DNA from: Nostoc sp. PCC 7524
GTDB lineage: Bacteria; Cyanobacteriota; Cyanobacteriia; Cyanobacteriales; Nostocaceae
Direction of reading: 5' to 3'
DNA: 64,000 nucleotides
NCBI RefSeq assembly: GCF_000316645.1
Contig: NC_019684.1
Span: forward strand, 4,121,501-4,185,500
Shown here: positions 9,208 through 18,413 of the stretch, one piece after another
Layout of the letters: each line of letters begins with the position of its first letter
How positions within the stretch are numbered: the first letter of the stretch is position 1
Translations under genes and position numbers: made by a program
The notes under the pieces: generated by a model
Seen by the model: the letters and a program-made list of their open reading frames with translations, nothing else
The model's database searches: none
Told to the model about the DNA's origin: nothing

Positions 9208-9837
9208 ATGGATCTCGGAGATTGCTACCGTTTACTGGGTTTAAGGTCGGGTGCTTCTTTTACCGACATTAAAGCCTCTTACCGACGACTGGCCCAACAA
9301 TATCACCCTGATATTAATCCAGGGGACAAAAAAGCTAAAGATAAATTTATTGCCTTGACTGAGGCATATAGATTTTTATTGACAGTTGTACCACCAGAGG
9401 AGACTGCCCAACGGCCGCAACAGTCGCCTACACCTACCTCTAGCCACCAAGAAACTCAAGCTGCCCGTCCAAAAACAGCACCTAAAGCCACAGTTACAAC
9501 AGAAAAGCCACCAACAAGCCAACCTCCTAACATTGCGGAAATTGAGCAAAGGCTGAAGTGGAAGACGTATGAGCAACTACAACGGTTTTTAAGAGAACGA
9601 AGATTTCCCCAAGCGATCGCCTTAGCCGAAGCCTTAGCAGCACGTTTACCTAAAGACGCAGAAGTACGCCAATGGCAAGCGATCGCTTATCAAATTTGGG
9701 GACGCGCCCTCATTAATGAAAACCAACTCCTCAAAGCCAGAGTTTATCTCAAAAAAGCCTTAAAAACTGACCCCCATAACAAAGCCTTGTGGGAAGAAGT
9801 ACAGCGCGACTTCCAAAAGTTGGAGCAGGTTTTTTAG
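9208..9837 (+). CDS. J-domain (DnaJ-like) protein with TPR-like tail
   Basis: 209 aa. The N-terminal ~65 residues are a J domain with the HPD motif at 33-35 (RRLAQQYHPDINPGDK), needed to stimulate Hsp70 ATPase. A Pro/Thr/Gln-rich linker (~70-110) follows, then a helical region resembling a TPR pair (ALAEALAARLPKDAEVRQW and LLKARVYLKKALKTDP). There is no Gly/Phe region and no zinc-finger, so it is a class III J protein with a specialised client, not DnaJ itself. It stands alone between repeat-filled spacers and is convergent with a Rieske oxygenase gene. Confidence 0.87.
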   Translation: MDLGDCYRLLGLRSGASFTDIKASYRRLAQQYHPDINPGDKKAKDKFIALTEAYRFLLTVVPPEETAQRPQQSPTPTSSHQETQAARPKTAPKATVTTEKPPTSQPPNIAEIEQRLKWKTYEQLQRFLRERRFPQAIALAEALAARLPKDAEVRQWQAIAYQIWGRALINENQLLKARVYLKKALKTDPHNKALWEEVQRDFQKLEQVF

Positions 9838-9934
9838 AAAAAGGCAATAGGCAATAGGCAATAGGCAATAGGAATTAGTTTTTCTCCCCTGCTCCCCTGC
9901 TTCTTCCCACTCCCCACTCCCCACTCCCCACTCC
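9838..9934. repeat. two heptamer arrays between convergent genes
   Basis: (GGCAATA)n at 9841-9872 followed by CCCCACT units at about 9907-9935, between the J-protein stop and the Rieske oxygenase stop. No other feature was seen. Confidence 0.8.
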
Positions 9935-11266
9935 CTACCTTTCAGCGTGAATATAGTCTACGAAGTAAAATTTTGGAGTTAGCCAGAATTTTAGCCAAGC
10001 GTAAGTAGCAAGGCTTAAGAGTGCCGTGATGATGAGGGGTAAACCTAGCTGAAGTCTGAGGGTGTCGGGTAGGATGGCAGCACCAGCTATAGTAATGGCA
10101 GAATATGCCAGCAGTATGATTTGCGATCGCTGGATATTTTTCAGGGCATTACGGCAGCTACTACAATGTTGGGTATGCTGTTTGTAACGATCTAAGATGA
10201 CAGAGCGATCGCTATTAATGGTTGAGTATTCTGCATGACTAATTCCCACTTCTGACCAAGGTAATTGACCACGACAATAAACATCAAACCATTTGCGAAA
10301 CTCAATTACTAAGCGATCTGCACTGGTAGGTAACTGGTAGGCAGTTTTCCAGCTTTCAGTTAATTGTTTTTGTTGAAGAAAATACTCTTGCTGCTGTAAA
10401 AGTATCATATCTCCATCCAGAACTGCATTACGGTTAGTGATGTGATCCCACCAACGGGGTATGAAACGATGCAGTGTTTTCGCAAAGTTACGAGTAAATT
10501 GAGCTACAATTCTTGATTTACCAGGAGCTACAGGAATACAATAAGTTATCAGTCCTACCTGTTTGCCTGCATCACCAAAACTAATGGCATACTCCAAACG
10601 ACAAGGCGGTTCAAAGGTAATTTTGGTTTGGAAACCTCCAGTAGTCACCGCTTCAATTAAATTGGCTGTGGATTGCACAATACTAATGGGTATAGGCCTG
10701 GCTTTTTCTCGATTACCCTGTACCCCATGATGAGCAAAAGGAACATGACTAGGATCTGCCACATTCTCTACTAAGGTTTGCCAGTCATATTCCAAATCAC
10801 GGACAAAAGAACTCCAAACAAAACCTTTATTCGCATCTACTTGCGGTGATAAAGGTAGTGCTTGAGCAGCAGCTAATTCTGGTGATTGAGCATCCAGCCA
10901 CACCCAAAGCAAATCATTGGCTTGGCGCACTGGTAATGTAGTTACACAAAAGTTGTTTTGATTTTTAGTAACAAGTTCTGGATTCTCAGCTTGGGGAATC
11001 TGGGTACAAGTTCCCTGAGCATCAAATTGCCAACCGTGATAGCTACACATTAAATTCCCCGTTTGCTCATCAATACGTCCCTCACTTAAGGGAGCTAGAC
11101 GGTGGGGACACTGATCTAAAAATACTCGGTAAGTCTCAGAAGACTTGGGTTTCCAAATTACCAACCGCAGTCCTAAAACCGTAACTGGGGTTGGTTTTTG
11201 GGGATCTAAATCTTCAATAGGTGATACCGGATACCAGTTTTGAAAAAAATTGAATTCAGCTTGCAT
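9935..11266 (-). CDS. Rieske non-heme oxygenase, PaO/Tic55-like
   Basis: 443 aa from the ATG at 11266; a TTG three codons upstream is less likely. The Rieske cluster is CPHRLAPL ... CSYHGWQF (CxH-x17-CxxH). The mononuclear iron site is ENVADPSHVPFAHHG (N/E..D..H....H). Near the C-terminus is a CxxC (HCSSCRNAL), then two hydrophobic segments, the layout of pheophorbide a oxygenase, PTC52, Tic55 and cyanobacterial relatives. These enzymes act on membrane-associated, often tetrapyrrole, substrates with ferredoxin; the CxxC may be redox-sensing. The substrate here is unknown. A paralogue lies at 37816-39177 and an RCCR-like protein at 58815-59585, which makes a tetrapyrrole role worth testing. 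Confidence 0.85.
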   Translation of the reverse strand: MQAEFNFFQNWYPVSPIEDLDPQKPTPVTVLGLRLVIWKPKSSETYRVFLDQCPHRLAPLSEGRIDEQTGNLMCSYHGWQFDAQGTCTQIPQAENPELVTKNQNNFCVTTLPVRQANDLLWVWLDAQSPELAAAQALPLSPQVDANKGFVWSSFVRDLEYDWQTLVENVADPSHVPFAHHGVQGNREKARPIPISIVQSTANLIEAVTTGGFQTKITFEPPCRLEYAISFGDAGKQVGLITYCIPVAPGKSRIVAQFTRNFAKTLHRFIPRWWDHITNRNAVLDGDMILLQQQEYFLQQKQLTESWKTAYQLPTSADRLVIEFRKWFDVYCRGQLPWSEVGISHAEYSTINSDRSVILDRYKQHTQHCSSCRNALKNIQRSQIILLAYSAITIAGAAILPDTLRLQLGLPLIITALLSLATYAWLKFWLTPKFYFVDYIHAER

Positions 11267-11511
11267 TTTGTCCAAAAATTAAATAAATTTTAAGAAACCG
11301 TATATAACCATAGGTAGAGTTAAGAGTCAAATTTTGTGCCGATCTGAGTCAGCAATTAACCAGTTACTGCTTACATCCAAGTTTAATCATGACCTAAATT
11401 GGCGAAATATTTTTAGTGTAATCTGTGTCTGTGAAATCAAACCTCTTACCGTGTTAGTCTGCGTTTTTGAACAAAAATCCTCATACCGTCAAATCGGTAT
11501 GAAAAAATTTT

Positions 11512-11772
11512 ATGTGCGATTCTGCAATCACCATTACCGTCAAATTATTTGCCGCTTATCAAGAGGCTTATGGAGTGTCAGAACTAAGATTACAATTTCC
11601 TGATAGTACACCTGTGAGTGCAGTGTGCGATCGCCTCATCATGGAACACCCAGAACTAGCTAAATGGCGAGACATCACCCGCTTTGGCATTAATTTAATT
11701 TTCGTCGAACCCGATACAGTCTTAAAAGATGGTGATGAAGTAGTGTTAATTCCCCCCGTAAGTGGTGGTTAG
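11512..11772 (+). CDS. MoaD/ThiS-family sulfur carrier, probable MoaD
   Basis: 86 aa, ubiquitin-like. ITVKLFAAYQEAYG at the N-terminus and DGDEVVLIPPVSGG at the end match MoaD, whose terminal GG is thiocarboxylated to feed sulfur into molybdopterin. No moaE or other molybdopterin gene is adjacent, so the assignment rests on sequence alone. A ThiS-like role is less likely because the LFA-AYQE pattern is MoaD-like. The start ATG is within AT-rich DNA with no strong ribosome binding site. Confidence 0.8.
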   Translation: MCDSAITITVKLFAAYQEAYGVSELRLQFPDSTPVSAVCDRLIMEHPELAKWRDITRFGINLIFVEPDTVLKDGDEVVLIPPVSGG

Positions 11773-11821
11773 AGCAGGGGAGCAAGGGGAGCAGGGGAGG
11801 AAAACTAATTCCTATTGCCTA

Positions 11822-14590
11822 TTACCTAACCTGAACGCGGAAGCGAACAAAACCATAGGAATTAGTTGGTGTACCAGAGCCAGTTGCTTGGGGTAGATTG
11901 GGTAAATCTGGATTTCTTGTGATGTTAACTACTACAGCACCGTTAGTGTTGCTGCTAGGACAAAAGCTGGGTGTATTGGGGTCATTGGCTGGGTAAAAAG
12001 TGCCGCGATCGCTATCTGCAATACTACTCAGAAATACTGTATTCGAGCCTACAGCCAAAGCAATACCTTGATCCGCCCCAGCTAAACCACCATCGTTAGG
12101 AGTTTGATTATTAAAAGCAGCAGGCAGAAAAGTGACATTATTAGGTACTAAATCACAGACTTTCACATTAGTTGCATTACCTTGACCATTGGAGAGGAAA
12201 TAGATTGTATACTCTAAATCATCTCCGGGCTTAACATTTCCACCATTGATTAAACCCCGTAAATAACCAATTGGCCATTTGAAATCATTGTCATCAGTCT
12301 CCCGTAGTGCTGCTACATAGTTACTAGCAGTAGTAGCTACATCACTCCGCCCATCTACAAGATCGGTTAAATCCTGACTGTTAATACGGGTAATACGTTT
12401 GACTAATAATAAGTTAGGTGGATTGATAACAGCTGTAAACAGTGTAGGCTCATCATCATCCGTTTTGCTGGGATCATTACCTAAATTGGAACCATCATCA
12501 GCAGTTTGAGCAAAGTAATTTCCTACAATTGGCGGATTAGTCGTAGCACCAGCCGAATCTGCGTCTGTGTACGCTGTGCCTACTGTTCCAGTAGGATTGT
12601 CAGGGGTTGTAAAGTTAGCATTGGCTTGGTTAATAATCGGATTGCCAGCATTGGCATTGTTAATTGTGGCGGTAATTCTAATGGTGATGGTGTCTCCGAC
12701 ACGCAAAGTACCAGAATTAGTTAAAGCACCAGTGCCAGTGTAACTAGGATTCAAAGTGATATTATTGCCTGATGTCTGAGTCACAATAGTTGCATTTACA
12801 AAAGTTATTTGTGATGGCAAAGTATCATTAATAACAAAATCTACAGCGTTGCTATTACCAGGATTTAAATTAGAGTAGGTAATCGTATATTCAACCGTAT
12901 CCCCTACAGTCACAGTTCCACTACTATCATTGTCTGCTGAGAAGCGAACAGATTTAGTTCCTCTAACATTGGCCTGAGTATTGGTAGTAATTACCAGGGG
13001 TGTAAAGACAGCCTGACTAGGGAAATATGTCCAAGTATCTATGCCTTTAAAATCACCATAGTTATTACTAAACTCGTGTTCTCCCATAGCACTATTTATA
13101 CCTCTGGCAGCATTTCGCGGGTTAGTAGCTCCTGTACCATTTAAATTTACAGATGTGCCATTAGCGGTAACATAATTGCTGTCATTGTAATAAATAGTGG
13201 TAGGCCCAATGTTTTGTCCGTTTACGTCTTGGATGGCAGGAAAAGTAACAGGCGGGTTTTCCATAGTGATTATAAACCCGGAAGTATTATTCTCCGCATC
13301 CAACATCGGGAAGTGATATTCACCTGCTCTAGTAGTCATTTGGGCGGTGTAAGGTGCATTTTCTGAGCGCGGTGGCAAATTTAACCCGTTAGCATCCTTG
13401 CCATCCCAACTTACTACATTGAAGCCAGAAGGCATGATATTTTGTAATACCCGGTCTACGCTGGGGTCAAAGATGCCATCATTATTAGTATCAATAATAA
13501 TTTGATAACTACCACTAGAACTAACATTAAAACTAAAGTAGCCTCCCACACCGACAAAAGTTTGATTACCGCTACCACCTGTTCCACCAGTAAAGAGAAA
13601 ATTTTGGGGGATTGGTGGTGGTGTAGCTGTTAGAGGAATTCCTAAACCAGTTAGCGTTTCTGGAGCGGGACGATTAAAGAAAACTAAGTGGGTAATATCT
13701 GTAGCCGTATCGGGAATACTGGGATCTTGAACACGGATGTTACCATTGAATAGCAGATCGTTATTGGAAGCAACGGCACTCCGGTAAAGCGTACTATTGT
13801 TAGTTTTATCAAGATATCCCCGGTTATTAGCAAAGAAGATGAAACCATAAGGATCGATTCCATTCATATCGGTTTCATAGAGATATCCGTCTTTCGTTTG
13901 AATATACAATTTAGATTTAAGAGCCAGGCCATTACTACCCATATTCATGGCTATATAGTTAGTAAATACGCGTCCTTTTTGAGCCACACCATTTCGAGCC
14001 ACTGTAATATCCCAAGCAGCAACACCCATACCTTGTGTACTATCTATGGGGAATTGTGCGTTTTCAGACACCACAGTGGGATCACTATTAGTGGTAGGAG
14101 CGCGAAACTCAACTTTATAAATACCAGTTTCTGTAGCAATAAAGCTACAAGGAGTGTAACCACCAAGTGCTAGGGGAGCAGGTCCTAAATTTTCTTTAGT
14201 TATTGTGTCAATATGACCGAAAGCACCATTGATGACATCACAAGAACCATTTTGGCTACTAAAGGGGCTACGGTAGACAATATCTTGAGTTCCGTTAGCA
14301 CTACTGTGAACACTAGAACCAAGATAAACTGTTTCTCCAGCTTGTACATAAACTTGAAATGTAGTCTGCCTAGGAATACCTGCTGTGGAGCGTTGTGACC
14401 ATTCCACATAAGGCCTGTTTCCATCATTTGCCACTAATTCTTTACTACCCTCTGCCCAGCTAGGTTGTGTGCAATAACCTAAAATGCCTAGCAAAAAAGC
14501 AAAGCTACTTAACCATTGTTTTTGGTAGCTTTTTGATAACGACGTTTTCATAGTAGCGATCGCTTGTAAATAATTAAATAAAAATTTCAT
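11822..14590 (-). CDS. exported DUF11-repeat surface protein (922 aa)
   Basis: Signal peptide with hydrophobic core SSFAFLLGILGY and a likely cut at PSWA/EG; an alternative start at 14551 (MKTSLSKSY) gives a more usual signal length. The mature protein is Thr/Asn/Gly-rich and beta-sheet-like. At least two DUF11-type repeats are visible: DNDSSGTVTVGDTVEYTITY near 560-680, and GNVKPGDDLEYTIYFLSNG with VKVCDLVPNNVTF near 780-860. DGNNDGIFDPSVD-like Asp-rich words suggest calcium. It is the last gene of a five-gene minus-strand operon of similar proteins plus a predicted outer-membrane barrel. A cell-surface or sheath structural role is inferred; I know of no characterised cyanobacterial homologue. 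Confidence 0.75.
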   Translation of the reverse strand: MKFLFNYLQAIATMKTSLSKSYQKQWLSSFAFLLGILGYCTQPSWAEGSKELVANDGNRPYVEWSQRSTAGIPRQTTFQVYVQAGETVYLGSSVHSSANGTQDIVYRSPFSSQNGSCDVINGAFGHIDTITKENLGPAPLALGGYTPCSFIATETGIYKVEFRAPTTNSDPTVVSENAQFPIDSTQGMGVAAWDITVARNGVAQKGRVFTNYIAMNMGSNGLALKSKLYIQTKDGYLYETDMNGIDPYGFIFFANNRGYLDKTNNSTLYRSAVASNNDLLFNGNIRVQDPSIPDTATDITHLVFFNRPAPETLTGLGIPLTATPPPIPQNFLFTGGTGGSGNQTFVGVGGYFSFNVSSSGSYQIIIDTNNDGIFDPSVDRVLQNIMPSGFNVVSWDGKDANGLNLPPRSENAPYTAQMTTRAGEYHFPMLDAENNTSGFIITMENPPVTFPAIQDVNGQNIGPTTIYYNDSNYVTANGTSVNLNGTGATNPRNAARGINSAMGEHEFSNNYGDFKGIDTWTYFPSQAVFTPLVITTNTQANVRGTKSVRFSADNDSSGTVTVGDTVEYTITYSNLNPGNSNAVDFVINDTLPSQITFVNATIVTQTSGNNITLNPSYTGTGALTNSGTLRVGDTITIRITATINNANAGNPIINQANANFTTPDNPTGTVGTAYTDADSAGATTNPPIVGNYFAQTADDGSNLGNDPSKTDDDEPTLFTAVINPPNLLLVKRITRINSQDLTDLVDGRSDVATTASNYVAALRETDDNDFKWPIGYLRGLINGGNVKPGDDLEYTIYFLSNGQGNATNVKVCDLVPNNVTFLPAAFNNQTPNDGGLAGADQGIALAVGSNTVFLSSIADSDRGTFYPANDPNTPSFCPSSNTNGAVVVNITRNPDLPNLPQATGSGTPTNSYGFVRFRVQVR

Positions 14591-14672
14591 TAGTTAGGTT
14601 TTAAATTTTCCAAACACTACATCCATAAAGTCATAGAATTATTTTTATTTTGAATTTTGAATTGATTCATTG

Positions 14673-17600
14673 TTAACGCGCTACAGGTTTTTGTAATCCA
14701 AACCCATCAAATAATTCATTAAGCTTAAGCGTCAAACCCAAATACACCCCCCCCGCCGATCGCGTACCAGAAAAATCTCGGTCATCGACCTTACCAAACA
14801 CATAACCAGCTGCTAGACGCAGATTAGGACTTAAATAATAACCAGCTTCCACCACAAAGCCTGTCTCAGTATAGTTAGCTTGACCTATGACACGCGCCTC
14901 ACCCACCAAATCCCAGCTATATCCCAAGCGATAAGTAGCACGTAATTGTCCGAGATTTACGCTACTTGTACCTGCTAAATCACTAGCTAAGTAAGAAGTG
15001 CTATTACGCAACGCATATTTACCATAAAATTCCCATTGCCAATTCGGTGCATAAATAGCCTCGACAGCAAAGGTATGGTCTTGAGAACCCGTACCGCTAC
15101 CTAAAAATATGGTGTCAGGAATAGCTGCGGGGTTTTGGCGATATTCATAACGCAATAAGGCGTTAAATTTATCGTTGTTAGGATCACGGTAAGCTAAACC
15201 TAACTTCAAGTTCACTGTGTCACCCAGTCCCGACAGCTTTTGATTAGCAGAATTGGCTTGTTGATAGCGCACTAATGCAGTCAATGCAGGCGAAATTTTA
15301 CCTACGGCTGCGGCGGAAATCACGGTGTTAGAACCACCGGAAGAAGTGCGGTGTTCATAACGGGCGCTGGCTTGAAATTCAGGATGATCAGAGTATTCTA
15401 AGCCGATACTGTAACTATCGCCGCCATTAAAACCGATGGCTGAGGCGCTTTGTCCAGGTGCAAATGGTTGGGGAAATTGTTGACCTGCGGCGGTGCGGTT
15501 GAAGAAGTTACCAAAGACACGTTCGTAAGCTAGATTCAGCCGCAATCCTGGTGCAATCATCCAACGGTTATTGAGACCGATCGCACCTTGGGTAGTCAGT
15601 TCGTTAGCCCCACCGATAATTGAGTAACGCGCCGTTAAGGTGGTATCTATACCCAGTTTATGTTCGCCGTTGATATTTAAACTGGTGATGGAGTTGCCAG
15701 CTAACTGACCACTACTGTAAAACTGTTGGGCGAGACTAATGTTAACACCAGGAACAACCGCCCAATTTAAACCCAGTATGGTGCGGTCTGGATAGACAGT
15801 ATCTTTCTGGGAAGATAATGTGAGTTCATTTTGGGCTTGGAAAGTCAGGTTATTAGTAAGGGGATAGGTGAAACGACTCCGTAATTGCTCAGATGTACTA
15901 TTTAAGGAGTTAGTCGCAATTCGGTCTTGGCGATCGCGGTGAATCCAATCTACATCTATGGTGGCTTTCCCAAAACGTTGTTGAATCCCCGCCGCAATGG
16001 TGGTGAGGGAATTATCTACTTGACTACCGGGTATGGCTTGCGTTCGTGGGGAAAATAATTCTTCAAATGTATCTAGAGGTTGGGGTGCAATGCCAAAATT
16101 ATCTTCATGGTCGTACTGCACCCGAATATTTGTAGTTGTAGAAACTTTTCCTGTTAACTGTCCACCATAGCGAGTCTGACCAGGAACAAAGCTAATAGTA
16201 GCGTTATTCGCAAAACCCGTATCTGCATAACGATAATAAGCACGACCTTGTAAGCCTCTAAAAATCTCCCCTTGGGCTTCTAAACGGTAAGCTTCGCCAC
16301 TGACGTTTCCGATAACGTCCGAATCATTGCTGGAATGGGCATATTCTGCCGTTAATTTACCTTGAGAACCAAGGGAAATCATGGCATCTGCGCCGTAAAG
16401 TTCAAAGCTTCGTACCCCCTGGTTTTCCCGGATGTAGGTAGCCCCTAACCAACTTTCTTGATTGAGGGTGCGGGAAAAGTGGTATTGCAAACGACCTGCA
16501 TAGATGTTGCTATTAGAGTCTTGAGAGTCGTACTGATAGCTAACAATAATCCGTCGGACGAGGATTTGTCCTGTGGCATCAATATCTGTACGCAGAATTG
16601 GTTCTCGAAATAAAAGAGTACCGCGATCGTAATCAATTTCGTAGTCTGGCCCCCGATTTAACTGCTGACGTTCCAGCACTGTACCAGGACGATTTAATTC
16701 TTCTAACTCAATGAAGACATTTTCACTACCAGGAACTACTAACCGCCGCGACAGGAAATAATAGCCGCTAGTACCATCAGGTGCAATGGTATCTCTTTGA
16801 AAAGCGTCTAAATTATTACCGTAGAAGCCTGTAATTTGCAGATTTCCTAAGTTGTAGTTAGCTTTAAAACCGTGGAGTTGGCGAGTAACGGCTGTAAACT
16901 GCTGAGAAGCACGGGCAAATTCTTCTGTGTTGTAATCACCCCACATCGCGTAATCAGGTGCAACTCCAGGGATGCGAGTGGAACGTTCAAAGCGCAGATA
17001 GACGCTATCAATTGAAGGTGCAACAACATCAACTCTGGAACTATCGCCATAGACGGGATAGTTTTGTTCACTAAATTGATAACTCCTAAATAGACGATTA
17101 TCACAGTTGCAATCTTCGTTGAGGCTGCGAGAACTGTTATACGCACCTGTAAATAACCATTCGCCAAAAGAACCCGTAGCAAAGATAGCTGAGTGAAAAT
17201 CTAATTGGGTGCGTCTATCTCTATCGGGGCGGAGAAAATCACGAAAACTGCCGTAATAATTCGTCCCTCTCGCGCCTAAACGCAAATCAATCACCCCAGT
17301 CACTAGGCTAGGACGCAGGGCAGTTTCAAATTGTAGTTGAGTAAAGGCTTCTAAATCATTTGCTACTGCCCGAATCCTTACGGTTTGGGCTTTCAGATCA
17401 GAACGTAAGGTAGCTGTAAATTCCCCTGCTTTAGCTTCTACCTGAAATCCCGGTTGTTCGGGTTTGAAGTCAGTTCCTACTAACTCTCCCGCCGTTGGAA
17501 TGATAGTAACTACAGCATCTTGATAAGAACGATTGCCATTTGCGTCTAGGAATTGTCCTTTGATGGTGGCGGTAGAACGTCCATCAGCAGGTATACGAGA

Positions 17601-18413
17601 TTCAACGGTTTCTACAGTTAATTTGCTGGCTGTTCCTCGTACCACTACCCGCACTGTTACAGGTGGTTCTGAACTGCCTACAATTTGTGCAGAGATATTA
17701 TTGTCACCGTCTTTTAATGGAACTCCGTACCATGTCTGCGTTACTAAATCAGTATCCGCATCGGTGGCTGTGCGTCCCAGTAAAGAAGAGTCTACTAATT
17801 CCCCATTGACTCGTAGTTCTAGTTGATTACCAACGGGAAACTGCACCGTTATCTGAGTGGCGGGGATATCTGCAACGCTGTCAGGAGTGGGGGTGAGGAT
17901 TTTTGGGGATTGGGAACTGGGGATTGGGGATTGGGGATTGGGGATTGGGGATTGGGAATAATTTTCTGGTTCTGGCTCTGTTGTGATTAGCTTATGTAAG
18001 CGATTGGGTAAGGGTGTATCTGTTGCTGGTTTAAAGGGTGCAATTTCTGTAGGCGTAGTTGGGGCTGGTTCTGTGAGTCTGCTTAAACCTTTGGGTACTT
18101 CAATATCAGTCGATGGCTGAAATGGTGGGATGGCATTTGGCGAAAGCTGAAAATTTTCGTCTTGGGGTGTAGGTGCTTCTTGATTGCTTGACTGTATGGT
18201 TAATTCGGTTGTTTGACCTAACCCCCTAACCCCCTCCTTCTCTACTATGGAAGGGGGAATAGTTGAAGGTTCTTGTGTTATCTGGGGAGAGGGGTTTTCT
18301 AAGTCGGAGTGATTATTAGTTTCAGCATGAACTATAGCTGGATACAAAACACAGCTAACAGCCCCAGCCATTACTCCCATCAACCTCAAATTAAAATTAG
18401 TTACAGGTTTCAT
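14673..18413 (-). CDS. large outer-membrane beta-barrel protein with Ig-like domain
   Basis: 1246 aa. Signal peptide ends near residue 30 (AIVHA/ET). Residues ~35-175 are Pro-rich and low-complexity. A domain at ~180-360 resembles bacterial Ig-like/invasin domains (SRIPADGRSTATIKGQFLDANGN). From ~370 to the end, alternating polar/hydrophobic strands with turns such as YSIGLEYSDHPEFQASARYE predict a large barrel (LRATYRLGYSWDLVGEARV near the end). It starts with a 4-bp ATGA overlap with the upstream DUF11 gene, so the two are coupled. It could export or anchor the DUF11 proteins encoded around it, an inference. Part of the low-complexity region is encoded by intergenic-type heptamer repeats (17905-17956). 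It is not a typical TonB receptor: no plug domain was seen. Confidence 0.7.
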   Translation of the reverse strand: MKPVTNFNLRLMGVMAGAVSCVLYPAIVHAETNNHSDLENPSPQITQEPSTIPPSIVEKEGVRGLGQTTELTIQSSNQEAPTPQDENFQLSPNAIPPFQPSTDIEVPKGLSRLTEPAPTTPTEIAPFKPATDTPLPNRLHKLITTEPEPENYSQSPIPNPQSPIPSSQSPKILTPTPDSVADIPATQITVQFPVGNQLELRVNGELVDSSLLGRTATDADTDLVTQTWYGVPLKDGDNNISAQIVGSSEPPVTVRVVVRGTASKLTVETVESRIPADGRSTATIKGQFLDANGNRSYQDAVVTIIPTAGELVGTDFKPEQPGFQVEAKAGEFTATLRSDLKAQTVRIRAVANDLEAFTQLQFETALRPSLVTGVIDLRLGARGTNYYGSFRDFLRPDRDRRTQLDFHSAIFATGSFGEWLFTGAYNSSRSLNEDCNCDNRLFRSYQFSEQNYPVYGDSSRVDVVAPSIDSVYLRFERSTRIPGVAPDYAMWGDYNTEEFARASQQFTAVTRQLHGFKANYNLGNLQITGFYGNNLDAFQRDTIAPDGTSGYYFLSRRLVVPGSENVFIELEELNRPGTVLERQQLNRGPDYEIDYDRGTLLFREPILRTDIDATGQILVRRIIVSYQYDSQDSNSNIYAGRLQYHFSRTLNQESWLGATYIRENQGVRSFELYGADAMISLGSQGKLTAEYAHSSNDSDVIGNVSGEAYRLEAQGEIFRGLQGRAYYRYADTGFANNATISFVPGQTRYGGQLTGKVSTTTNIRVQYDHEDNFGIAPQPLDTFEELFSPRTQAIPGSQVDNSLTTIAAGIQQRFGKATIDVDWIHRDRQDRIATNSLNSTSEQLRSRFTYPLTNNLTFQAQNELTLSSQKDTVYPDRTILGLNWAVVPGVNISLAQQFYSSGQLAGNSITSLNINGEHKLGIDTTLTARYSIIGGANELTTQGAIGLNNRWMIAPGLRLNLAYERVFGNFFNRTAAGQQFPQPFAPGQSASAIGFNGGDSYSIGLEYSDHPEFQASARYEHRTSSGGSNTVISAAAVGKISPALTALVRYQQANSANQKLSGLGDTVNLKLGLAYRDPNNDKFNALLRYEYRQNPAAIPDTIFLGSGTGSQDHTFAVEAIYAPNWQWEFYGKYALRNSTSYLASDLAGTSSVNLGQLRATYRLGYSWDLVGEARVIGQANYTETGFVVEAGYYLSPNLRLAAGYVFGKVDDRDFSGTRSAGGVYLGLTLKLNELFDGFGLQKPVAR
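17905..17956. repeat. heptamer array inside a coding region
   Basis: GGGGATT/GGGAACT units in tandem, in frame inside the 1246-aa barrel protein, where on the minus strand they encode repeats of the form NPQSPIP. The same heptamers are otherwise intergenic in this window. Confidence 0.85.

Noticed and set aside
11334..11511. 89-codon + strand ORF before the MoaD-like gene
   Set aside because: Out of frame with MoaD, no motif, and it includes stretches typical of intergenic DNA.
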